NCBI GenBank assembly: GCA_031430035.1
Contig: JANPAS010000152.1
Location: 1-12,637, forward strand
Direction of reading: 5' to 3'
DNA from: JASGCK01 sp031430035
GTDB lineage: Bacteria; Pseudomonadota; Gammaproteobacteria; Burkholderiales; Burkholderiaceae_C
DNA length: 12,637 nt
Shown piece after piece: positions 7,483-12,637 of this stretch. Position numbers and translations under genes: made by a program. Each line of letters opens with the position of its first letter. The first letter of the stretch is position 1. The notes beneath the pieces were generated by a model. It made no database searches, was not told the DNA's origin, and saw nothing but the letters and a program-made list of their open reading frames with translations.

Positions 7483-7593
7483 ACCCCTCTGCCCCTCGCG
7501 GGGCATCTCCCCTACTGCGCAGGGGCGACAGTGGAGTAGATCTTTAGGTTGCCCCTATGGAATAGGGGAAATGTCACGAAGTGACAAAGGGGT
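7483..7593. repeat. Composite palindromic element, copy 1 (L1-spacer-R2)
   Basis: The left half (7483-7530) contains TGCCCC-TCGC-GGGGCA (7490-7505) and CCCCT-ACTGCGC-AGGGG. A 17-base spacer (7531-7547) follows, then the right half (7548-7593), identical to the solo copy at 7033. The halves are inverted: the reverse complement of the right half has the same order, ACCCCT, hairpin, TCTCCCCTA-like segment, hairpin, with different stem sequences. The ends are ACCCCT and AGGGGT. The layout resembles a MITE or a REP doublet. No T-run follows the hairpins, so it is not a standard intrinsic terminator. Confidence 0.88.
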
Positions 7594-7596
7594 CTG

Positions 7597-7640
7597 ACCC
7601 CTCTGTCCTTCGGACATCTCCCCTACTTCGCAGAGGCGAC
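7597..7640. repeat. Palindromic repeat, extra left half-unit (L2)
   Basis: A diverged left half begins 3 bases after R2. It keeps ACCCCTCTG, a hairpin TGTCC-TTC-GGACA in place of TGCCCC-TCGC-GGGGCA, then TCTCCCCTACTTCGCAGAGG and CGAC. The first stem has changed on both sides while keeping its pairing, which argues for structure being selected. Confidence 0.8.
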
Positions 7641-7684
7641 TAATTCGTGAACCATTCCGTACATAATTGGGTCAATTCATTTCT

Positions 7685-7690
7685 AGAGGT
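7685..7690 (+). promoter_or_regulatory. Ribosome binding site deciding the VOC gene start
   Basis: AGAGGT lies 6 bases before the ATG at 7697. This supports ATG 7697 over the in-frame TTG at 7667. A CATAAT box at 7662-7667 could be a -10 element, but no matching -35 is visible. Confidence 0.55.
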
Positions 7691-7696
7691 GTTTTT

Positions 7697-8590
7697 ATGA
7701 GCGATCTTCTTCTCAAACAACAGCGCGAGCCTTTGCAGGCATCGTTTAGCGACGCGTCCAACCCGATTGGTCTGGATGGCGTGGAGTTCATTGAATACAC
7801 CACCGACAAGCCGCAGGCATTGGGTCAAGTGCTGGAGATGATGGGTTTTAAGCCCGTGGCGCGGCATCGTTCGCGCGAGGTGACGCTGTATCGCCAAGGC
7901 GAGATGAACGTGGTGGTGAACGCCAATCCAGCCGATACGCACGGCGAGAGTCAACCGACGATGTCCGCTATTGCCCTTCGGGTACGCGATGCGCGTAGTG
8001 CTTTTGCTTATGCCATTGAACGCGGCGCGTGGGCGGTGCCCAGCAGCAGCGAAGTGATGGAGCTAAACATTCCCGCCATCCACGGTGTTGGCGATAGCCG
8101 CATTTACTTTGTGGATCGTTATAACGAATTTTCGATTTATGACGTGGACTTTGTGCCCATCCCAGGTGTGGACGCGCATCCTGCCGCTACGGCGGGCATT
8201 CATTTTTTTGGCGCAGTGCAATATATTGGCTCTGAGCGCAGCTTTGACTGGGTCGAGTTCTACGAATCTTTGCTTGGTTTTAAGCTGGTGCCTGACGAAG
8301 AGCGCTTTGGCATCATGCCCAAAGGGAAACTTTTGAATGCCCCGTCCGTCAAGGCTGGCCAAGGCTTTATGTGGCAATTGGTCGAGCCCGATGTGATGGA
8401 AATTGACAGTGACGAAAAGTTGCAACGCATAGGTCTGGGTGTGCCCGATGTGATGGCAGCGGTGAAGGCACTGCGAAGCTTGGGCGTTGAGTTTGTGGAA
8501 TCAAACGAAGTGCACGCTGAGGCGCGCGGTGCGATTACCAAAACCTATTTGGGTTCGGTGATGTTTGAGCTGGTGCAAAGCACAAAGTGA
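7697..8590 (+). CDS. VOC-superfamily protein related to 4-hydroxyphenylpyruvate dioxygenase / QuiC C-terminal domain
   Basis: This 297-residue protein contains two vicinal-oxygen-chelate modules. The first starts NPIGLDGVEFIEYTTD and includes GFKPVARHRSREVTLYRQGE, very like the N-terminal half of HPPD. The second includes GIHFFGAVQYIG and DWVEFYESLLGF. Of the usual HPPD iron triad, H169 (GIHFFG) and E291 (MFELVQ) look present, but the position of the middle histidine (QHV in HPPD) reads Q-R244-I. It is also shorter than true HPPD (about 360), so tyrosine breakdown is unlikely. In QuiC-type 3-dehydroshikimate dehydratases such a domain is fused behind a TIM barrel; here the TIM barrel is the next gene. 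It heads a five-gene operon and follows the repeat island. Superfamily is sure; substrate is not. Confidence 0.8.
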   Translation: MSDLLLKQQREPLQASFSDASNPIGLDGVEFIEYTTDKPQALGQVLEMMGFKPVARHRSREVTLYRQGEMNVVVNANPADTHGESQPTMSAIALRVRDARSAFAYAIERGAWAVPSSSEVMELNIPAIHGVGDSRIYFVDRYNEFSIYDVDFVPIPGVDAHPAATAGIHFFGAVQYIGSERSFDWVEFYESLLGFKLVPDEERFGIMPKGKLLNAPSVKAGQGFMWQLVEPDVMEIDSDEKLQRIGLGVPDVMAAVKALRSLGVEFVESNEVHAEARGAITKTYLGSVMFELVQSTK

Positions 8591-8597
8591 TGCCCGT

Positions 8598-9491
8598 ATG
8601 AAAATCAAACCTCATTTTGAAGAATTTGGTGTTGACACCATTACCTTTGCGGGTACGCTGGGCGCCAAGCTCAAAGCCACGCTGGATGCGGGTTTTACGC
8701 AGATCATGCTGAAAGCGAATGACATTGTTGGACACCCTGCGGGCATTGATGCCGCAGTGGCGGAGGTTAAAAGCAGCGGCCTTCGCGTGACGGGTTTCCA
8801 AGTGCTGCGCGACTTTGAAGGACTCAGCGGTGATCTGCACGAGTACAAAATTGACATCGCTAAATCGATGTTGCAAATGGCAAAAAGCTTGGATGCCAAG
8901 TTTTTGCTGTGCTGCTCGTCTACCTCAGCGCACGCCACCAGCGATTTGGACAAGATTGCTGCTGATCTACGCAAGCTGGCTATGCTGGCCTTGCCCATGG
9001 GACTGAAAATCGCGTACGAGGGACTGTCGTGGGGCAAAACGATTAACGAGTACCACACGGCTTGGGATGTGATTTGCCGCGCCGATATGCCCAACCTTGG
9101 CACTTGCCTTGATTCGTTCCATATCTTGGCCGCCAAGACACCACTCGATGAAATCGAATTTATTGATCCAGACAAAATCTACTTGGTGCAGTTGGCTGAT
9201 TTTTTGTGGCAAGAAACAAAGAGCTTTGAAGAGCGCATGACGACGGCTCGCACCTACCGCGTCTTTCCAGGGGAAGGCGTTCATAACGATGACTTGATTG
9301 ACCTTGTGCGGCGCATCGATAAGTTGGGCTATACGGGTGATTACAGTTTTGAAGTGTTTAACGAAGACTATCAAAATATGCCGCTATCGTTTGTGGCTGA
9401 GCGTGCCAAAAAGAGCGCTGTTTGGCTGGCGGAGCATGTGCTGAAACGCTCGACGCCAGTCGCTAATCAGATGCGGTTGAAACGGCAATGA
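8598..9491 (+). CDS. TIM-barrel sugar isomerase/epimerase or 3-dehydroshikimate dehydratase-like protein
   Basis: This 297-residue protein of the xylose-isomerase-like/AP-endonuclease-2 superfamily keeps the four expected metal ligands: E141 (IAYEGLSWG), D172 with H175 (CLDSFHIL), Q198 (LVQLAD) and E252 (YSFEVFNED). The YEGLSWG and FPGEG (RVFPGEGVHNDDL) stretches recall the N-terminal dehydratase domain of QuiC, which converts 3-dehydroshikimate to protocatechuate. General sugar-phosphate isomerase/epimerases share the fold, so the reaction is not certain. ATG 8598 lies 7 bases after the VOC stop; the only upstream in-frame alternative would begin inside the VOC gene. It overlaps the M23 gene by 4 bases at its end (ATGA). 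Pairing with an HPPD-like gene favours the QuiC-like reading. Confidence 0.8.
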   Translation: MKIKPHFEEFGVDTITFAGTLGAKLKATLDAGFTQIMLKANDIVGHPAGIDAAVAEVKSSGLRVTGFQVLRDFEGLSGDLHEYKIDIAKSMLQMAKSLDAKFLLCCSSTSAHATSDLDKIAADLRKLAMLALPMGLKIAYEGLSWGKTINEYHTAWDVICRADMPNLGTCLDSFHILAAKTPLDEIEFIDPDKIYLVQLADFLWQETKSFEERMTTARTYRVFPGEGVHNDDLIDLVRRIDKLGYTGDYSFEVFNEDYQNMPLSFVAERAKKSAVWLAEHVLKRSTPVANQMRLKRQ

Positions 9492-10207
9492 GCCAAATCG
9501 CGCTGATCGTTATCAGCGCGTTAGTGCTGCTCCTTGCGAGCTGTGCGCGGACAAAACCTATCAAAGATCCTGTGAGTGAACAAGCCATTGCTCGCGCCAA
9601 AACAAAAGCGCCTATCAGCGAACTTTGTGCCCCTATCCTGTCATGGTACGAAGATGAGTTTGCCATCAATGGCATGCGGCGCAATATGGGCGGTGGCCTG
9701 CACAATGGGTTTGATATGGCTGCAAAAATCGGTACGCCTGTCATTGCTGCTGCGCCAGGCCTTGTGGTGCTGAGTGGCTACCAAGCAACTAGTGGCGCGG
9801 TGGTTTGGATTTATCACGGACAAGATATGGATGGCAGCCAGATTTATTCTTACAGCGCGCATTTGCATGAGCGTTTGGTTCGCAAAGGTGAGCGGGTGGC
9901 GCGCGGGCAGTTGATTGGACGTTCGGGCGATACAGGTGCAGGCGTGGGCGGCGAGGGACCTCATTTGCATTTTGGAATTGCCGTGCGCAAAGGGAATGAC
10001 TACAGCGCGGATGTGGAGAGTTTGCAAGGCACTGAGCCGGCGAGTCCCAACTTCTTTCTCTACCCCATCGGTGTGGCTAACAGTATGAGCACGCTGCCAA
10101 CGTATTTCCCAAAATGGATTGCTAGGATGGACTATGGTGATGGTGACTGGGCAGAGAAAAATTTGCTCACGGGTTTGACTTTCCCGATACGTTGTGGCGC
10201 TAATTAA
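9488..10207 (+). CDS. M23 (LytM) family peptidase, predicted lipoprotein
   Basis: This 239-residue protein begins with a lipoprotein signal, MSQIALIVISALVLLLASC, where LASC is a lipobox and C19 the probable lipidated residue. The mature part should therefore be membrane-anchored on the periplasmic side. The LytM zinc residues are all present: H72 and D76 (HNGFD), H125 (YSAHL) and H159/H161 (HLHFG). It should cleave peptidoglycan cross-bridges or stem peptides, or act as an activator. It overlaps the TIM-barrel gene by 4 bases and lies 19 bases before the aldose epimerase gene, so it is transcribed in a metabolic operon, an unusual place for a cell-wall hydrolase. A strong hairpin lies within its first codons at 9499-9520. 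Family and lipoprotein calls are confident; a link to the operon's metabolism is not evident. Confidence 0.9.
   Translation: MSQIALIVISALVLLLASCARTKPIKDPVSEQAIARAKTKAPISELCAPILSWYEDEFAINGMRRNMGGGLHNGFDMAAKIGTPVIAAAPGLVVLSGYQATSGAVVWIYHGQDMDGSQIYSYSAHLHERLVRKGERVARGQLIGRSGDTGAGVGGEGPHLHFGIAVRKGNDYSADVESLQGTEPASPNFFLYPIGVANSMSTLPTYFPKWIARMDYGDGDWAEKNLLTGLTFPIRCGAN
9499..9520 (+). other. 9-bp perfect inverted repeat with 4-base loop in the M23 signal-peptide codons
   Basis: CGCGCTGAT (9499-9507), loop CGTT, and ATCAGCGCG (9512-9520) form a perfect, mostly GC hairpin. It begins 8 bases after the preceding gene's stop codon. No T-run follows, so it is not a standard terminator. It could hinder M23 translation or protect the 3' end of a processed upstream message. 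Confidence 0.5.
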
Positions 10208-10226
10208 TGAAAGCGACAATCAAGGC

Positions 10227-11108
10227 ATGAACACTTCATCTGCTGCTATCACACTTGCACAGGGCCGCCTAAAGGTTGTCATTCGCCCTGATTTGGGCGG
10301 ATCTATTCAAAGCCTTGTCTACTCTGGCCTAGCGGGCGATGTACCCGTGTTGCGAGCGCCGCCAGCCGTCATTCATACGGTACGCGATATGGGCAGTTTT
10401 CCGCTTGTGCCGTTTTCCAATCGCGTCGCCAAGGCGCAGTTGCACTGGCATGGAACGGATCATCCGCTCATCACTATGGGCACGACGGAAGAGCACGCTA
10501 TGCACGGCGTGGTGTGGCAGCGGCCGTGGGAGGTGCTGGAGGCCAGCGATGATTTTGCGATGCTCTCGCACGAGCACAAGGCAGATAGCGCATGGCCTTT
10601 TGCATTTGATGTGTCGCAAGTGTTTAAGCTGAGTGGCAACACGCTCACGATGACGTTATCTATTACAAACCAAGCGCCCAGCCCCGCGCCTGTTGGTTTG
10701 GGTTGGCATCCGTACTTTGCCAAGCGGGCAGGGGCACACATTAGTTTTGCTGCGACTTCGCGCTGGGAGATGGGCGCTGATAAGCTGCCAACCGTGCTGC
10801 AAGCCATACCCAGCATGGCTTCCCGCTGTGCCGATTTGAACATCGATAATTGTTTTGAAGGCTGGACGGGCGCGGCTACTTTGACTGACGAGCTCTTGCG
10901 CACTCAGGTGGAATCCAATCTCTCACGCCTCGTGGTCTATACCAAGCCAAGCATCGATTGCATCGCCATCGAGCCTGTGAGTCATGCCAATAACGCCATC
11001 AACTTAGCGGGCGCAAATGCGGACGAACTTGAGCGACTAGGCGTGCGCGTTCTGGCAAGCGGCGAGACCTTTAGCGCTCAAATGAGCATCAAGGTGGAGG
11101 CTATATGA
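10227..11108 (+). CDS. Aldose 1-epimerase family protein (YphB-like)
   Basis: This 293-residue mutarotase-like protein interconverts the alpha and beta anomers of a free sugar or sugar derivative in the cytoplasm. GSFPLVPFSNRVAKAQ is the characteristic arginine-containing motif of the YphB-like branch. HAMHGVVWQRPW holds H93. GLGWHPYF holds the likely catalytic acid H161, and AIEPVSHANNAIN holds the likely catalytic base E249. I prefer ATG 10227, which has an AAGG upstream, over the GTG at 10194 that would overlap the M23 end. The next gene overlaps the end by 4 bases (ATGA), so it should be co-translated with the lactonase. The sugar cannot be deduced. Confidence 0.88.
   Translation: MNTSSAAITLAQGRLKVVIRPDLGGSIQSLVYSGLAGDVPVLRAPPAVIHTVRDMGSFPLVPFSNRVAKAQLHWHGTDHPLITMGTTEEHAMHGVVWQRPWEVLEASDDFAMLSHEHKADSAWPFAFDVSQVFKLSGNTLTMTLSITNQAPSPAPVGLGWHPYFAKRAGAHISFAATSRWEMGADKLPTVLQAIPSMASRCADLNIDNCFEGWTGAATLTDELLRTQVESNLSRLVVYTKPSIDCIAIEPVSHANNAINLAGANADELERLGVRVLASGETFSAQMSIKVEAI
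11096..11100 (+). promoter_or_regulatory. Ribosome binding site of the SMP-30 gene
   Basis: GGAGG lies 4 bases before ATG 11105, inside the last codons of the epimerase gene. This is the clearest ribosome site in the operon and fixes the start. Confidence 0.65.
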
Positions 11109-12049
11109 GCCAGAGGCCATACTGGGTAAGGGTTACAGAGCACTTCGACACACTGGGTGAGTCCCCGTTTTGGCATCCCACCGAGCAGCGGCTGTACTGG
11201 GTGGATATTCTCGGATTCAAAATTAACAGGCTGCATGTGGAGACAGGCGTGCAGGAATCGTGGGTGATGCCACAAGAGCCTTGCTGCATTGCGCCCGCCC
11301 AAAGCGGGGGATTCGTGATTGCGCTGCGGGATGGTTTTTACCGCGCTCAAGTGTGGGGCGGCGAGATCACGCCCTTGGCAACTGTGGGCACAGGACATCT
11401 CGATTTCGACACAGCCATCATGCGTTTTAACGACGGCAAGTGTGACCCCGAAGGGCGTTTTTGGTGTGGCACCATGATTGAGCCGATGGAGCTGCGGGCT
11501 TCTAAAATTGGGACGCTTTACAGTTTAGAAATGCGTGCAGGTCAAGTCCACATTGACGTGCAGGCCAGTGGCGCTAGCATTCCCAATGGACTGGCTTGGT
11601 CAAAAGATAGCAAAACCATGTACTGGTCGGACTCGTTTAACCATGTGCTCTCCATTTTTGATTGGGATGCAAAAAGCAATGTGCTGGCGAATCGGCGTGT
11701 GCTTAAAAATTTCCCTCCGAAATCACAAATTAAAGGCGAAGAGGCCGTCTACGGCGGCAGACCCGACGGCGCAGCGATGGATGCGGATGGCAACTATTAC
11801 GTGTGTTTGATGGAGGGGCAGGGCATCTTAAAACTGGCACCCGATCACACCGAGTTGGCGCGCATCCCAACGCCCGTGCGCTTTGTGACCATGCCGTGCT
11901 TTGGCGGCGCAGATTTGAAGACGCTATTTGTGACTTCGCTGCGCGAAAACCGCACGCCTGAAGAGTTGGCCGAGCAGCCTGATTTAGGGCATGTGTTCGC
12001 AATAAAAATGGACGTAGCGGGTGCGCCCGTGAACTTTTTTGCTGATTAA
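11105..12049 (+). CDS. SMP-30/gluconolactonase-family (LRE-like) sugar lactonase
   Basis: This 314-residue six-bladed propeller lactonase should open sugar lactones to sugar acids with a divalent metal. The ligands fall where the family expects them: E19 (LGESPFWHP), N161 (IPNGLAWS) and D221 (GRPDGAAMD). N109 (RFNDGKCDPEGRFWCGTM) is the usual substrate-side residue. SDSFNHVLSIFDWD is also typical. Length is normal. It ends the operon, and its stop codon TAA shares its last A with the first base of a composite palindromic repeat. Together with the epimerase it suggests an oxidative sugar route of lactone formation and hydrolysis. No sugar dehydrogenase lies in the window, so the substrate stays open. 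Confidence 0.9.
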   Translation: MSQRPYWVRVTEHFDTLGESPFWHPTEQRLYWVDILGFKINRLHVETGVQESWVMPQEPCCIAPAQSGGFVIALRDGFYRAQVWGGEITPLATVGTGHLDFDTAIMRFNDGKCDPEGRFWCGTMIEPMELRASKIGTLYSLEMRAGQVHIDVQASGASIPNGLAWSKDSKTMYWSDSFNHVLSIFDWDAKSNVLANRRVLKNFPPKSQIKGEEAVYGGRPDGAAMDADGNYYVCLMEGQGILKLAPDHTELARIPTPVRFVTMPCFGGADLKTLFVTSLRENRTPEELAEQPDLGHVFAIKMDVAGAPVNFFAD

Positions 12050-12158
12050 CCCCTCTGCCCCTAGCGGGGCATCTCCCCTACTGCGCAGGGGCGACACGGG
12101 AGCAGGTCTTTGATTGCCCCTATGAAGTAGGGGAAATGTCGCAAAGCGACAAAGGGGT
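12049..12158. repeat. Composite palindromic element, copy 2 (L3-spacer-R3), between convergent genes
   Basis: The left half (12049-12096) matches L1 at 47 of 48 bases; the only change (TCGC to TAGC) lies in the first hairpin loop. A 17-base spacer keeps GGAG and TCTTT of copy 1. The right half (12114-12158) has CCCCTAT-GAA-GTAGGGG and TGTCGC-AAA-GCGACA; the second stem carries a compensatory A-T to G-C pair change relative to R1/R2. It fills the gap between the lactonase and gcvH, so it may also affect the ends of both transcripts. Confidence 0.9.
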
Positions 12159-12168
12159 TCTTCTGGTC

Positions 12169-12543
12169 TTACCCAGGGTGGTAGCTGATTTCAGGAATCA
12201 GCTTGGCAACTTCTGCTGCTGTAGCGGCAGGGTTCAGTTTGATCTTCATAAACCAGCCTGCATCCATAGGGTCAGTATTGGCAAGCGCTGGGTCAGCGCG
12301 GAGTGCCTCATTCACTTCAATCACTTCTCCGCCAAGTGGCATGAACACATCGGCGGCGGTTTTGACCGACTCGACAATCGCGCCAACGTCCATTTGTGCA
12401 TAGGTTTTGCCAATAGCAGGCAAGTCCACAAAAACAATATCGCCCAGTGCGTCTTGGGCGTGCTGGCTAATGCCGATAGTGGCGGTTTGGCCGTCGGCTG
12501 AGAGCCGTGCCCATTGGTGTTCGTCGGTGAAATAAAGGTTCAT
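12169..12543 (-). CDS. gcvH: Glycine cleavage system H protein
   Basis: This 124-residue protein is a standard-length GcvH, the lipoyl-carrying shuttle that takes the aminomethyl group from GcvP to GcvT. MNLYFTDEHQWARL opens it, GDIVFVDLPAIGKTY follows, and the lipoylation motif IVESVKTAADVFMPLGGEV gives K61 as the lipoyl lysine. NTDPMDAGWFMKIKL is the usual C-terminal segment. The protein ends YHPG and a TAA. No gcvT or gcvP is visible within the window, and the gene faces a divergent neighbour only 14 to 23 bases upstream. ATG 12543 is the only sensible start; the ribosome site is weak. Confidence 0.95.
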   Translation of the reverse strand: MNLYFTDEHQWARLSADGQTATIGISQHAQDALGDIVFVDLPAIGKTYAQMDVGAIVESVKTAADVFMPLGGEVIEVNEALRADPALANTDPMDAGWFMKIKLNPAATAAEVAKLIPEISYHPG

Positions 12544-12557
12544 GGGCTCATTCTAAA

Positions 12558-12637
12558 ATGATTCACATGAACAAAACTAAAACAACGCCAAAAGCGGCTC
12601 CAAAAGCCAACTCTAAATTCGATCCCGCTTGGCTAGA
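12558..12637 (+). CDS. Unrecognised gene, 5' end only
   Basis: From ATG 12558, or more likely ATG 12567 in the same frame, the window shows MNKTKTTPKAAPKANSKFDP and then AWL, running off the edge. The start is rich in lysine, alanine and proline, like a flexible N-terminal tail, and too short to assign to a family. No good ribosome site is visible. The opposite strand is also open here for a short distance but has no start or homology I can see. Orientation is judged only from the plausible start and composition. Confidence 0.45.
   Translation, partial: MIHMNKTKTTPKAAPKANSKFDPAWL

Noticed and set aside
7483..7640. CRISPR array or integron attC sites
   Set aside because: There is no regular repeat-spacer pattern, the units alternate in orientation with 3 to 17 base gaps, and no Cas or integrase gene is nearby.
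7667..7696. TTG 7667 as start of the VOC gene
   Set aside because: ATG 7697 has a good AGAGGT ribosome site and begins where family similarity is expected.
10194..10226. GTG 10194 as start of the aldose epimerase
   Set aside because: It would overlap the M23 gene and add residues without family similarity; ATG 10227 fits better.
12049..12158. Standard bidirectional intrinsic terminator
   Set aside because: Hairpins are present but none is followed by a T-run; the same sequence recurs elsewhere as a repeat, so repeat is the better call, with transcript-end effects only possible.
12136..12501. A 121-residue + strand frame over gcvH
   Set aside because: It is antisense to a clear GcvH and begins inside the palindromic repeat.

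Overview
The window looks like a betaproteobacterial chromosome segment, probably order Burkholderiales. The reasons are the TIGR03623-type AddB-like protein paired with a UvrD/RecB-like helicase-nuclease, the general protein style, and the dispersed repeats that read 'FDxLRANG/VRPELVEG' in translation. Genus cannot be fixed from the sequence. Almost everything lies on the + strand; only gcvH is on the - strand.

Region 1 (1-1426) is an AT-rich accessory edge. It holds the 3' part of a RhuM-family gene whose start lies before the window. It then holds a BrnT/BrnA toxin-antitoxin locus in which the toxin is destroyed by an internal, frame-shifting deletion while the antitoxin brnA is intact. 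Region 2 (1427-7050) is a two-gene helicase-nuclease pair. The AddB-like subunit has a Fe-S cysteine set and a RecB-type nuclease but no Walker A in its N-terminus. It overlaps by 4 bases the AddA/RecB-like subunit, which has helicase motifs and a second nuclease. The AddB-like gene starts directly after the brnA stop codon and in the same frame. Three copies of a known type of short dispersed repeat sit in frame inside this pair.

Region 3 (7033-7640) is a repeat-rich island around a small DUF559 endonuclease gene. A 46-bp sequence that supplies the end of the AddA-like gene recurs without change just after the DUF559 gene. There it belongs to a composite palindromic element of about 110 bp, which recurs at 12049-12158. 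The element has two hairpins per half, with a compensatory base change between copies.

Region 4 (7697-12049) is a tight five-gene operon: an HPPD-like VOC protein, a TIM-barrel xylose-isomerase-like protein, an M23 lipoprotein peptidase, a YphB-like aldose 1-epimerase and an SMP-30/gluconolactonase-family lactonase. The first two resemble the two halves of QuiC-type 3-dehydroshikimate dehydratase as separate genes in reversed order. The operon probably handles sugars, sugar acids or quinate/shikimate-type compounds; the exact substrate is not visible. Region 5 (12049-12637) has the second composite repeat between convergent genes, then gcvH on the - strand, and the first codons of an unrecognised + strand gene.

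The least ordinary elements are the orphan BrnA fused in layout to the AddAB-like pair, and the structured palindromic repeat family that brackets the DUF559 nuclease gene.
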